From JACPFV01 sp038043245 (GTDB lineage: Bacteria > Pseudomonadota > Gammaproteobacteria > Nevskiales > Nevskiaceae), in contig JBBTCH010000012.1 in NCBI GenBank assembly GCA_038043245.1, forward strand, positions 1-64,000: DNA of 64,000 nucleotides. Reading direction: 5' to 3'. Under the pieces are notes generated by a model that was not told where the DNA came from, searched no databases, and was given only the letters and a program-made list of their open reading frames with translations. The translations under genes and the position numbers were made by a program. Below are positions 1 to 7,151 of this stretch, in pieces (position 1 is the first letter of the stretch; every line of letters starts with the position of its first letter).

Positions 1-422
1 AGCTTGTTGATGAAGGTGATGATCGGCGTGTCGCGCATGCGGCACACCTCCATCAACTTGATGGTGCGCGCCTCGACGCCCTTGGCGGCGTCGATCACCA
101 TCAGCGCGCTGTCCACCGCGGTCAGGGTGCGGTAAGTGTCCTCGGAAAAATCCTCGTGGCCGGGCGTGTCGAGCAGGTTGACGATGCAGCCGTTGTACGG
201 GAACTGCATCACCGAGGTAGTGATCGAGATGCCGCGCTGCTGCTCCAGCGTCATCCAGTCGCTGGTCGCATGGCGCGAAGCCTTGCGCCCCTTCACCGTT
301 CCGGCGAGCTGGATTGCACCGCCGAACAGCAGCAGCTTCTCCGTCAACGTGGTCTTGCCCGCGTCGGGATGCGAAATGATGGCAAAGGTGCGGCGCAGAG
401 CCGCTTGTTCAGCAACGGGCAT
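1..422 (-). CDS. prfC: Peptide chain release factor 3 (RF3), 5' part only
   Basis: Translational GTPase that recycles RF1/RF2 from the ribosome after termination. Only the first 140 or so residues are in the window; the gene runs off the left edge. The G domain is clear: the P-loop SHPDAGKTT at about residues 17-25, the switch-I region with RGISITTSV, the G3 motif DTPGHEDFSEDTYRTL, and a region ending in FINKL that leads into the G4 motif. The FAIISHPDAGKTTLTEK opening and the FSEDTYRTLTAVD stretch distinguish RF3 from EF-G and TypA. The start is the ATG at 422, giving a short MPVAEQAALRR leader of the expected length. It is separated from aqpS by 83 nt with no obvious terminator. Confidence 0.95.
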   Translation of the reverse strand, partial: MPVAEQAALRRTFAIISHPDAGKTTLTEKLLLFGGAIQLAGTVKGRKASRHATSDWMTLEQQRGISITTSVMQFPYNGCIVNLLDTPGHEDFSEDTYRTLTAVDSALMVIDAAKGVEARTIKLMEVCRMRDTPIITFINK

Positions 423-505
423 TGGAATCTTTTTCGGGAACCCGCGGCAGGATGCCGCGATCCTTTACATGGACGTAGATACGTCCCGCGATTCTAGCGG
501 ATTGA

Positions 506-1162
506 CTACTTTCTCTCGGGAAACAGACTCGGCAGCAGCCGGGCGCAAGCAAAAGCGACCGCTAACTGCACGACGATAAATACCGCCGTGTCCACAGGCC
601 GGATGCCGGCGAAGGTGTCACTGAAACCGCGCGCGAGGGCCAGCGCCGGGTTGGCAAACGAGGTCGAGGCGGTGAACCAGTACGCAGCGACGATATACAG
701 GGCGATCGCGGCAGCGGCTGTTTTCGCTTCGCGAATCGAGAAAACGGTCAGCAGCAAACCGAAGGTGGCGACGGCTTCGCTGAGCCACTGACCCGCACCA
801 CTGCGGACATGCTGCGAAACCTGCAATAGCGGCAACTCGAACATCGCGTGGGCCAGCAGCATTCCGGCCAACGCGCCCGAAACCTGCGCGGTGGCGTAAA
901 ACAGAAACTGCGCGCGCGGCAAACGGCCCGCGAGCACGAGCATCAGCGACACCGCGGGATTGAAATGAGCACCCGAAATCGGTGCAAAAGCCAAAATCAG
1001 CCCGTACAGTGCGGCGCCGGTTGCCAGCGCGTTGACCAGCAGCATCAGGCCGGCGTTGTCGCACAGACGCTCGGCCATGACGCCGGAACCAATCACCGCG
1101 GCCGTCAACAGCAACGTGCCCAGCGCTTCGGCGGCAAACGCGCGCTTCAACTCGATGGGCAT
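506..1162 (-). CDS. aqpS: MIP/aquaporin-family channel, probably AqpS-like
   Basis: Six-helix channel of the major intrinsic protein family, 218 aa. Both pore half-helices are visible: HFNPAVS at about residue 66 and FANPALALARGF at about residue 170, the second followed by the selectivity-filter Arg. Its start overlaps the arsC stop by one base (TGATG), so the two are translationally coupled. Known arsenic systems use such an aquaglyceroporin (AqpS) to let arsenite produced by arsenate reductase leave the cell, and that role is inferred here from the neighbour. No ArsR regulator and no ArsB/Acr3 pump is in view, so this channel may be the only exit route encoded at this locus. Confidence 0.85.
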   Translation of the reverse strand: MPIELKRAFAAEALGTLLLTAAVIGSGVMAERLCDNAGLMLLVNALATGAALYGLILAFAPISGAHFNPAVSLMLVLAGRLPRAQFLFYATAQVSGALAGMLLAHAMFELPLLQVSQHVRSGAGQWLSEAVATFGLLLTVFSIREAKTAAAAIALYIVAAYWFTASTSFANPALALARGFSDTFAGIRPVDTAVFIVVQLAVAFACARLLPSLFPERK

Positions 1163-1662
1163 CAGGCCTCGCGGTGGATGCGCCTGAGTTCTTCGGCCAG
1201 ACGCATGTGCTCGAAGTGCTCATCGCGCAGGTTGACCAGAATCTTGATGCGCGCATCCAGCATCAGGAACACGTCCTTGAAGGCCTTGAGCTTCGCGGCT
1301 TCATCGCCCTGCACTGCCGCCGGATCGGGCACGCCCCAATGCGCGGTCACCGGTGCGCCCGGCCAGACCGGACACACTTCGTTGGCGGCGTTGTCGCAGA
1401 CGGTGATGACGATACTCATCGACGGTGCATCCGGCCCGGCGAACTCGTCCCAGCTCTTGCTGCGCGCACCCACCGCCGAAACCTTGTGCAGCTCCAGAGT
1501 CTTCAGCGCCAGCGGATTGACCTGGCCGGCGGGAAAGCTGCCGGCGGAATAGGCGCGGAGGCGCGGCTGGCCCCAATGGTTAAACAAGGCCTCGGCCATG
1601 ATCGAACGCGCCGAATTGCCGGTGCACAAAACCAAGATGTTAATGGGATGCGGGAGCGTCAC
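1162..1662 (-). CDS. arsC: Arsenate reductase, low-molecular-weight phosphatase type (ArsC)
   Basis: Thiol-dependent reductase converting arsenate to arsenite. The N-terminal loop LCTGNSARSIMAEA fits the CX5R phosphatase/arsenate-binding signature, and further Cys residues sit in the VITVCDNAANEVCPVWPG segment as in the thioredoxin-linked family. The most plausible start is the GTG at 1662, giving 166 aa that begin a few residues before the first beta strand (INILVLCTG). A TTG at 1707 would add 15 residues with no family counterpart. The gene overlaps aqpS by one base downstream. Together they form a minimal arsenate detoxification pair, with msrA just upstream on the same strand. Confidence 0.88.
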   Translation of the reverse strand: MTLPHPINILVLCTGNSARSIMAEALFNHWGQPRLRAYSAGSFPAGQVNPLALKTLELHKVSAVGARSKSWDEFAGPDAPSMSIVITVCDNAANEVCPVWPGAPVTAHWGVPDPAAVQGDEAAKLKAFKDVFLMLDARIKILVNLRDEHFEHMRLAEELRRIHREA

Positions 1663-1703
1663 CCGGCGAATTATGACGCTGTATATGACATGGGCATGAC
1701 AGC

Positions 1704-2174
1704 TCAATCCAGCGCGCAGTGGTGGCCCGGATGCTTCTCGGCGTATTTCTGATGATATTCCTCGGCCGGCCAGAAGGTCATTGCGGCAACGATGTGCGTC
1801 ACGATGCCGCCACCGAACTTTGATCGGTTCAAATCAGCTTTCACTTTCTCTGCGACGTCTTTCTGCTGCGGCGAGTGGAAGAAGATCGCCGAGCGGTACT
1901 GGGAACCGTAATCCGGCCCCTGACGATTCAACGTGGTCGGATCGTGGATCTCGAAGAACTTGCGCACCAGCGTTTCGTAGCTGACTTTCGCGGGGTCGAA
2001 CTCCAGTTGCACGACTTCGGCGTGGCCGGTGCGGTCGGTACAGACCTGCTTGTAGGTCGGCTGATCGATGTGACCACCTTCGTAACCGACCGCAGTCGCG
2101 GTGACGCCGGGGATTTTCCCCAGCTTGTATTCAATGCCCCAGAAACAACCGGCGGCGAAGGTGGCACGTTCCAT
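1704..2174 (-). CDS. msrA: Peptide-methionine (S)-S-oxide reductase
   Basis: Repairs the S-epimer of methionine sulfoxide in proteins using thioredoxin. The catalytic GCFWG motif lies at residues 9-13, followed by the family's GYEGGH, Y-rich GPDYGSQYRSAIF and HQKYAEKHPG blocks. A Cys four residues from the C-terminus (HHCALD) is placed to act as resolving cysteine. At 156 aa it is a stand-alone MsrA with no MsrB fusion. The ATG at 2174 is preceded by a good AGGAGA ribosome site about 7 nt upstream. It is upstream of arsC on the same strand with a 41-nt gap and may be cotranscribed as an oxidative/arsenic stress set. Confidence 0.95.
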   Translation of the reverse strand: MERATFAAGCFWGIEYKLGKIPGVTATAVGYEGGHIDQPTYKQVCTDRTGHAEVVQLEFDPAKVSYETLVRKFFEIHDPTTLNRQGPDYGSQYRSAIFFHSPQQKDVAEKVKADLNRSKFGGGIVTHIVAAMTFWPAEEYHQKYAEKHPGHHCALD

Positions 2175-2200
2175 AAAGTCTTCTCCTAAAAATGCGGCGT

Positions 2201-2266
2201 GCCATCCCGAGCGAGCGCAGCGACGAGGGATCTGTCTTTCAGATTCCTCGCTGCGCTCGGAATGAC
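2201..2266. repeat. Dispersed inverted repeat (REP-like hairpin)
   Basis: Two arms of about 27 nt, reading CATCCCGAGCG...GAGGGATCTG and CAGATTCCTCG...GGAATGAC, fold into a long stem around a short loop. The arms contain small internal duplications. It lies between the hvfC stop and the msrA start. Other members of the general ATTCCCG...GGAATGAC type are at 26361 and 32997. It may act as a transcript end for the hvf operon, although there is no clear T-run. Confidence 0.7.
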
Positions 2267-2272
2267 ACGAAG

Positions 2273-3028
2273 TTATCGTTTGGTTCCAAGAATGATCCCG
2301 CGCTGGTGCAGGTCGTTGAGGATTTTCTCACCTTCGCTAACCACGGCTTGCGGCTGAGGATGCTTGAGCTCCGCGGCCACGCGCTCCAGCAGCGCACGCC
2401 CAGCGTCGGGTGATTCGGCGATGAGCTCCATCAGCCGCGCGGTCACTGCGTTGATTTCCATGAACTTCACTTCGTCGCTCAGCGTGCGGTAGACGATCAG
2501 AAACGTCGGTGCGCCGGCGGGGGCCGTCGGCTGAAAATCAGGCGCGAGGCGGTGCACCGGGAATTCGTAGGCCAGCGTCCATGCCAGCGGCGACGCCACC
2601 GGCACGCCAGACATGAGATTACCGTTCGGGTCGGCGTGCTCCGGCGTCAGCTTGTCCTCGGCCACCGACAGCGCCAGCTCAACCCACTCGTAATGCGCCA
2701 GCTCGCGCAGGAAGGCGGGATCGCCTGCGACTTCACCGCGTTCTTCGTCGAGATATTTCAGGAACTCCTCGGCGATGCGATGGAACAGCGGGGTGTGAGA
2801 CTGATGCCGAGAGAAGAAATCGCGCGCCATCGCGTGCCAGCGTGTGTCCGGCGTGAGCTTGCGCAGCACCGGAAAGCCCGAGGCCAGAAACCCTTCGACG
2901 TTGTTGTAGAACAGGTCGGCGTAGATCTTCATGCGCCGCGGTTCGATGTCCGCGGGGGCCGGATTCAGCGCAGGATTGCGGATGTGTGCCGCGAAACGCT
3001 GCTGCACCTGCTGGAATTCAAGCGGCAT
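2273..3028 (-). CDS. hvfC: HvfC/BufC-family RiPP maturation partner (DUF2063)
   Basis: A 251-aa protein of the DUF2063 family, which accompanies MNIO (formerly DUF692) enzymes and is thought to present or bind the precursor peptide so that the MNIO enzyme can modify it. The N-terminal third has the family pattern with RMKIYADLFYNNVEGFLA followed by FPVLRKL, then a helical region with HYEWVELALSV. The C-terminal half resembles a winged-helix-like domain. It overlaps the hvfB stop by 11 nt, which argues for coupled translation and a 1:1 complex. It is the last gene of the hvf operon. Function is assigned from family and operon. Confidence 0.88.
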   Translation of the reverse strand: MPLEFQQVQQRFAAHIRNPALNPAPADIEPRRMKIYADLFYNNVEGFLASGFPVLRKLTPDTRWHAMARDFFSRHQSHTPLFHRIAEEFLKYLDEERGEVAGDPAFLRELAHYEWVELALSVAEDKLTPEHADPNGNLMSGVPVASPLAWTLAYEFPVHRLAPDFQPTAPAGAPTFLIVYRTLSDEVKFMEINAVTARLMELIAESPDAGRALLERVAAELKHPQPQAVVSEGEKILNDLHQRGIILGTKR

Positions 3029-3860
3029 GTTCTTGCGCCACGTGATGCTGCAGGGTTTTGATGTGGGCGACTTCCTGCATCAGCTCCGCCATCGGCGGGA
3101 TGTTGAAGTCACGCTCCAGCAGCGTCGGCACCGGCCCGAGACGGGCGTAAGCACGCTCCAGCAGCGCCCACACCGGGTCGATCACGGCGGCAGCGTGGGT
3201 GTCCACGCGCAGATCCTCGGCTTCGGTGTAGTGACCGGCGACGTGGATATAGCGCACGCGCGCGGCGGGCAGCGCGTCGAGGAACGCCGCCGCGCTGTAA
3301 CGGTGATTGATGCTGTTGACGTAGATGTTGTTGACGTCGAGCAGCAAATCGCAGTCCGCGCGCGCCAGCACGGCGTTGATGAATTCGAGCTCGCTCATCT
3401 GCTGGCCGGGCGCGGCGTAGTACGAGACGTTTTCGACCGCGATGCGGCGCTCAAGGATGTCCTGCACACGACGGATGCGCGCGGCGACGTAGTCCACGGC
3501 CTCCTCGGTGAAGGGGATCGGCATCAGGTCATAGAGATGGCCGTGGTCCGAGCAGTAGCTCAGGTGTTCGGTGTAATCGTGAATATGGTGCAGATCAAGA
3601 AACTGCCTGACGTCACGGACGAACGCCTCGTCCAGCGGCGCGGGGCTGCCGAGCGACAGTGACAGGCCATGGGTGACGAACGGATATTTTTCGGTGAACG
3701 AGCGGAACCGGCGCGCAAGGGCGCCTCCAAGTCTCATCCAGTTTTCCGGCGCGACTTCGAGAAAGCCGACCGCGCCGGGCTTTTCTGCGGACAGCGGCCC
3801 CATCAATTCGCGCCGCAGGCCGAGGCCGGCGCCGTTGACGTAAGGAGTGATCGAGCTCAT
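3018..3860 (-). CDS. hvfB: MNIO-family peptide maturase (HvfB/BufB, formerly DUF692)
   Basis: Multinuclear non-haem iron oxygenase expected to modify the cysteines of the HvfA peptide encoded just upstream. The TIM-barrel fold is marked by likely metal ligands: FLEVAPENW (about residue 31), THGLSLSLGS, TEHLSY, IAVENVSYY, LLLDVNNIYVN, YIHVAGHY, DTHAAA and LLERDFN. The ATG at 3860 gives 280 aa, the normal family length, and starts MSSITPYVNGAGLGLRREL as relatives do. The open frame extends upstream to 4097, but that part is antisense-like read-through of hvfA repeat DNA in another frame. The ribosome site is weak (AGGGA 14 nt away), so expression is probably lower than that of hvfA. Confidence 0.93.
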   Translation of the reverse strand: MSSITPYVNGAGLGLRRELMGPLSAEKPGAVGFLEVAPENWMRLGGALARRFRSFTEKYPFVTHGLSLSLGSPAPLDEAFVRDVRQFLDLHHIHDYTEHLSYCSDHGHLYDLMPIPFTEEAVDYVAARIRRVQDILERRIAVENVSYYAAPGQQMSELEFINAVLARADCDLLLDVNNIYVNSINHRYSAAAFLDALPAARVRYIHVAGHYTEAEDLRVDTHAAAVIDPVWALLERAYARLGPVPTLLERDFNIPPMAELMQEVAHIKTLQHHVAQEHAA

Positions 3861-3881
3861 GGGGCTGGTTTTTTCCCTAGG

Positions 3882-3911
3882 GAAAAACGGGGGGCACCGA
3901 AGTGCCCCCCG
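3882..3911 (-). terminator. Hairpin between hvfA and hvfB, terminator or attenuator
   Basis: A perfect 9-bp stem GGGGGGCAC / GTGCCCCCC (3889-3897 and 3902-3910) with a 4-nt loop. Read on the minus strand it is followed by GTTTTTCC, like a short intrinsic terminator. It sits 20 nt after the hvfA stop and before hvfB. A second palindrome, TTTTTCCCTAGGGAAAAA at 3870-3887, follows directly. A leaky terminator here would yield more precursor mRNA than enzyme mRNA. Confidence 0.7.
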
Positions 3912-3930
3912 CGCATCGATACTTACAGGC

Positions 3931-4245
3931 TTACTTGGGCTTCTTCTCGCCGCACTTGCCTTCGCCGCATTTGCCGTCGGCTTTCTTCTCGTGGCCTTTC
4001 TTCTCGCCGCACTTGCCTTCACCACATTTGCCTTCGCCGCATTTGCCGTCGGCTTTCTTCTCGTGGCCCTTCTTCTCGCCACACTTGCCTTCACCACACT
4101 TGCCTTCGGCTTTCTTGGCGTCGTCGGCAGAGGCGACCATGTAGCCGGCGCCGAGGTCGGTGACCTGGAACACGGAGGCTTGGGCGGTCACGCCGGTAAG
4201 GGCGAAGGCCGCGCCGATCGCAACTGCCAGAGGTTTCTTCATCAT
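3931..4245 (-). CDS. hvfA: HvfA/bufferin-2-type RiPP metallophore precursor
   Basis: A 104-aa secreted peptide. Residues 1-23 form a Sec signal peptide (MMKK, hydrophobic core, cleavage expected after AQA). The mature part begins with a conserved FQVTDLGAGYM segment and continues as a Lys/Gly/Glu-rich tail containing seven cysteines (residues 50, 55, 69, 74, 79, 93, 98), each inside EGKCG or DGKCG. The [E/D]GKCG motif is the modification site in HvfA/Buf2 families, where MNIO enzymes convert Cys into heterocycles that bind copper. Start: the first of two adjacent ATGs has AGGAG 8 nt upstream. Adjacent hvfB, hvfC and hvfX complete the system. A GTAACC hexamer at 4286-4291 on the minus strand resembles the -35 of sigma-F-controlled metal operons, but no matching -10 was found. 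Confidence 0.93.
   Translation of the reverse strand: MMKKPLAVAIGAAFALTGVTAQASVFQVTDLGAGYMVASADDAKKAEGKCGEGKCGEKKGHEKKADGKCGEGKCGEGKCGEKKGHEKKADGKCGEGKCGEKKPK
3934..4113 (-). repeat. Tandem repeats inside hvfA encoding KCGEGKCGEKKGHEKKADG units
   Basis: Residues 45-104 of the precursor are built from near-identical units: two KCG motifs, then EKKGHEKKAD, then three KCG motifs, EKKGHEKKAD, then two KCG motifs and EKKPK. The DNA copies are close to identical, so slippage could readily change the number of metal sites. This is coding repeat, not a CRISPR array. Confidence 0.9.
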
Positions 4246-4355
4246 GTTTACTGCTCCTGTCGTTAAATAAATGGCCGGATGGCCGGGTTACAAACTATTG
4301 CCGCGTTGGAACCTTAATCTTGCCTCAAAGTTCATAGGGCGCGGTTACGCATTGA

Positions 4356-4961
4356 TTACGTTGGCATGCGGGGCATGGATGCACGCCGCGCCCACCAATC
4401 CACGCTGACATAACGTCCGCCACCGATGAAAAACAGCGCCAGCAACATCACCGCGTAAGTCATCGCGAATTCGATGCCGTTGTTGAGCACCACCAGATTG
4501 CCGTATTCGGTCAGGTGCTCGTAGTCACCGTGCTTCATCAGGATTTCCTTGGCTTCTTCCAGGCGCCGCGCCGCTTCCATGGTGCGCTCGTTGGCGAACA
4601 AGCCCATGCCTTCGGCGATGGACAGCCAGCCGTTCTGCCAGTGCACGGTAAAGGCGGCGACCAGCATGGTGAACAGCATCGGCAGGCACATCCAGCGCAC
4701 GGCGATGCCGAACAGCAGGCTGACGGCGCCACCCAGCTCCGCGGCGGTGGCGAGCGCGGCCATCAGCGCCGGAAACGGCAGGCCCAGACCCCACTCGGCG
4801 TTGCCGAACCATTCCACGGTGTCGGAAAAATGATTGAGCTTCTGCATCCCTGCCATCCAGAAGATCGGCACCAGATACAGCCGCAGCGCCAGCGGCGCGA
4901 GGAAATCCGCCGCGCGTGTGGCGTCAAGCGTGAGTTGCATCTTCATCAGCAGGTTTTTCAT
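4356..4961 (-). CDS. hvfX: HvfX/BufD-type DoxX-family membrane protein
   Basis: A 201-aa polytopic inner-membrane protein of the DoxX superfamily. It has the family start LAPLALRLYLVPIFWMAGMQKL, a second helix pair AELGGAVSLLFGIAVRW / LFTMLVAAFTVHW, a hydrophilic periplasmic insert of about 50 residues (roughly 110-160, rich in charged residues), and a last helix TYAVMLLALFFIGGGRYVSVDW. Long inserts of this sort separate the HvfX/BufD subgroup from simple DoxX proteins. It is the first gene of the minus-strand hvf operon, 110 nt before hvfA. A role in handling or exporting the modified peptide or its metal is inferred from operon membership. Confidence 0.87.
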   Translation of the reverse strand: MKNLLMKMQLTLDATRAADFLAPLALRLYLVPIFWMAGMQKLNHFSDTVEWFGNAEWGLGLPFPALMAALATAAELGGAVSLLFGIAVRWMCLPMLFTMLVAAFTVHWQNGWLSIAEGMGLFANERTMEAARRLEEAKEILMKHGDYEHLTEYGNLVVLNNGIEFAMTYAVMLLALFFIGGGRYVSVDWWARRASMPRMPT

Positions 4962-5016
4962 GAACCCATGCTAGCCTTGAGCAGCGCAAATGACCGTCGT
5001 ATGAGGTTCACGATTC

Positions 5017-5910
5017 ATGCTCGAAACGCCAGCTGATCCGGGCGCCGGCAACACCACACTGACGGCGATTCTCGCCGCCTGTCCGCTGCGCGCCAAAGTC
5101 ACCGACAACATCACCTACTGCGGCCAGTGGCGCGACTACGACCTGCAGGGCGAGGCCGCCTGGTTCCATCTGATCGGCGCCGGCGAATGCTGGATCGAGA
5201 TGCGCGGCCTGCGCGACCGCCTGCATCTGCGCGCCGGCGACTTCATCATCTTCCCGCAGGGCAATGCGCACAGCCTGTGCGGCCGCGACGGTGCGCGCTC
5301 GGACGATTTCACCACGGTGATCTGCGGCGAACTGCACTTCACGCCCAGCACGCGCAACCCGTTGCGCGAGGGCCTGCCGGATGTGGTGGTGGCGCGCGAA
5401 AAGGAGGTCGGGCCGGCGTTCCGTCATCTCGGCGAATTGCTGTGCGCGGAATGCCATCGCAAGGAAGCCGGTAGCCAGGCGGTGCTCGACAAACTCGCCG
5501 AAGCGCTGTTCGCGATGGCCCTGCGCCAGTTCCTCATCTCCGGCACCGACCGCCGCGGCCTGCTCGCCGCGCTCGCCGATCCGCGCCTGGCCAAGGCGCT
5601 TGCGGCGATGCATGCCCAACCCGGCCGCGATTGGACCGTGGCTGAACTCGCCGGCATCGCGGCGATGTCGCGCACCGCCTTCGCCGAACAGTTCGCTGCG
5701 GTGGTCGGCGAATCGCCCATTCACCATTTAACGCGCTGGCGCATGCTGCAGGCGCAGAAACTGCTGGCCGACCCGCGCAAATCCGTGACCGCGGTGGCGC
5801 AGGAACTCGGTTACCAGACCGAAGCCGCGTTCCGGCGCCGCTACAAGGAAGTGCTCGGCCACGGGCCAGGCCAGACCCGCCGCGCAGCGCGGGTCGCGCG
5901 GCGCACCTGA
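5017..5910 (+). CDS. AraC-family transcriptional regulator with cupin sensor domain
   Basis: A 297-aa regulator with an N-terminal cupin_6 domain (about residues 10-190; GAGECWIEMRG, LRAGDFIIFPQGNAHSL) and a C-terminal double HTH (WTVAELAGIAAMSRTAFAEQF, then VTAVAQELGYQTEAAFRRRYKEVLG). It is divergent from hvfX with only 55 nt between start codons, so the two share a regulatory region and it is a natural candidate to control the hvf operon. Two Cys residues in LLCAECHRKE and two more in the cupin part could respond to metal or redox. That is speculation. The ATG at 5017 has a GAGG ribosome site about 10 nt upstream. Confidence 0.88.
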   Translation: MLETPADPGAGNTTLTAILAACPLRAKVTDNITYCGQWRDYDLQGEAAWFHLIGAGECWIEMRGLRDRLHLRAGDFIIFPQGNAHSLCGRDGARSDDFTTVICGELHFTPSTRNPLREGLPDVVVAREKEVGPAFRHLGELLCAECHRKEAGSQAVLDKLAEALFAMALRQFLISGTDRRGLLAALADPRLAKALAAMHAQPGRDWTVAELAGIAAMSRTAFAEQFAAVVGESPIHHLTRWRMLQAQKLLADPRKSVTAVAQELGYQTEAAFRRRYKEVLGHGPGQTRRAARVARRT

Positions 5911-5930
5911 CTCTATACTTCGCGCCCTGC

Positions 5931-6007
5931 GGGCCTTTAGCTCAATTGGTTAGAGCAGGAGACTCATAATTTCTTGGTTGCTGGTTCGAGTCCAGCAGGG
6001 CCCACCA
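5931..6007 (+). tRNA. ileX: tRNA-Ile2 (anticodon CAU, expected lysidine-modified)
   Basis: A 77-nt cloverleaf including an encoded CCA. The acceptor GGGCCTT pairs with AGGGCCC, the D arm is TAGCTCAATTGGTTAGAGC, the anticodon loop is CTCATAA, and the T arm is GCTGG-TTCGAGT-CCAGC. The CAU anticodon could mean Met, but the body (AGCAGGAGACTCATAA..., TTGGTTGCTGGTT) matches the tRNA-Ile2 type read by TilS rather than elongator tRNA-Met. A TATACT box lies 12 nt upstream (5914-5919). The gene ends only 8 nt before the hpnI ATG. Confidence 0.9.
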
Positions 6008-6015
6008 CTTAACAC

Positions 6016-7131
6016 ATGGAATTTTTCGGACTGACGATCATAGCGGTGGCGACGACCTATCTCGCCATTACGCTCTATGCGGCGGTAACCGCAGGCCGAA
6101 AGGACATCGCGCCGGCGGCCACACCTGTGCCGGTCAGCCTGCTCAAACCGCTGCACGGCGATGAGCCGCGTCTTTACGAAAACCTGAAAACCTTTTGCGT
6201 TCAGGATTACCCGCGCTTTCAGATCATTTTCGGGGTGCAGCGGCTGGACGACCCGGCGGCGGAAATCGCGCGGCTGCTGCAAAGCGAGTTCCCGCAACTC
6301 GACATCGAAGTGGTAGTGGACGCGCGTCGCCACGGCAGCAACCCCAAGGTCAACAACCTGATCAACCTCTGCGAGCGCGCGAAACACCCTTGGCTGGTGA
6401 TGGCCGACAGCGACATCGCGGTAACGCCGGACTATCTGAACACCGTGACCGCGCCGCTGGCGGATGCGGGCGTCGGCGTGGTCACCTGCCTGTATCGGGG
6501 CAAACCCCGCGCCGGAGTCTGGAGCCGGCTGGGCGCGCAGTTCATCAATGACTGGTTCGCACCGTCGGTGCTGTTGACGCAGTTGTTCGGCGTGCAGAAA
6601 TACTGCGCCGGCGCGACGCTGGCGATGCGCGCCGAGGTGCTCAAAGCCATCGGCGGATTCGCGGCGGTCAAGGACCAGCTCGCCGACGACTACTGGCTCG
6701 GCGAACTGCCGCGACGGATGGGCCTGCGAACGGTGCTGTCGCCGATGCGCGTCATCACCGACGTCACCGCTTCCGGCCTGCGCGAGCTGTGGCAGCAGGA
6801 ACTGCGCTGGATGCACACCACGCGCTCACTGGCACTGGCCGGTTTTGTTTTTCTGTTCGTGACCATGACCACGCCGATGCTGGCATTGGGCCTGCTGCTC
6901 TCGCCCAGCCTGTTGTGTGCAGGCCTCGTTACTGTGGGGCTTGCGCTGCGGATCGCGCTGCATCTGGCCCAGAACCCGTTAAGAGTCAGCGACCTGTTGC
7001 TGATCCCGCTACGCGATTTTCTGCTGCTAGCCGAATGGCTGGTGGCGCTGCCCGGCGGCGCGGTCCATTGGCGCGGCCAGCGCCTGGATATGGACAGCCA
7101 TGGTTCGGATAAACTTCGTCCCCGATCGTGA
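6016..7131 (+). CDS. hpnI: Hopanoid glycosyltransferase HpnI
   Basis: Family-2-type membrane glycosyltransferase, 371 aa, that in the hopanoid pathway adds N-acetylglucosamine to bacteriohopanetetrol. An N-terminal membrane helix (residues 3-25) is followed by the GT-A domain: VSLLKPLHGDEPRLYENL, VMADSDIAV (the DXD-like metal site), KYCAGATLAMR, DYWLGE, and the QELRW motif near residue 260 (the Q/RxxRW type). Three membrane segments complete the C-terminus. The ATG lies 8 nt after the CCA end of the tRNA, with no recognisable ribosome site. hpnJ, hpnK and hpnL follow, which makes the assignment firm. Confidence 0.93.
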   Translation: MEFFGLTIIAVATTYLAITLYAAVTAGRKDIAPAATPVPVSLLKPLHGDEPRLYENLKTFCVQDYPRFQIIFGVQRLDDPAAEIARLLQSEFPQLDIEVVVDARRHGSNPKVNNLINLCERAKHPWLVMADSDIAVTPDYLNTVTAPLADAGVGVVTCLYRGKPRAGVWSRLGAQFINDWFAPSVLLTQLFGVQKYCAGATLAMRAEVLKAIGGFAAVKDQLADDYWLGELPRRMGLRTVLSPMRVITDVTASGLRELWQQELRWMHTTRSLALAGFVFLFVTMTTPMLALGLLLSPSLLCAGLVTVGLALRIALHLAQNPLRVSDLLLIPLRDFLLLAEWLVALPGGAVHWRGQRLDMDSHGSDKLRPRS

Positions 7132-7151
7132 TTTCTACGAGTGCATTCCCC

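Noticed and set aside
3861..4097. N-terminal extension of hvfB (79 extra residues, rich in Ala, Lys, Arg)
   Set aside because: It is the hvfA repeat region read in another frame. MNIO proteins start at the internal ATG at 3860.
3934..4113. Tandem repeat that could be mistaken for a CRISPR array
   Set aside because: Units are in frame, encode KCG motifs, have no unique spacers, and lie within a gene with a signal peptide.
5931..6007. tRNA-Met (CAU) as identity
   Set aside because: The body sequence resembles tRNA-Ile2 and not elongator or initiator tRNA-Met. The AU-type first pair and loop features of tRNA-fMet are absent.
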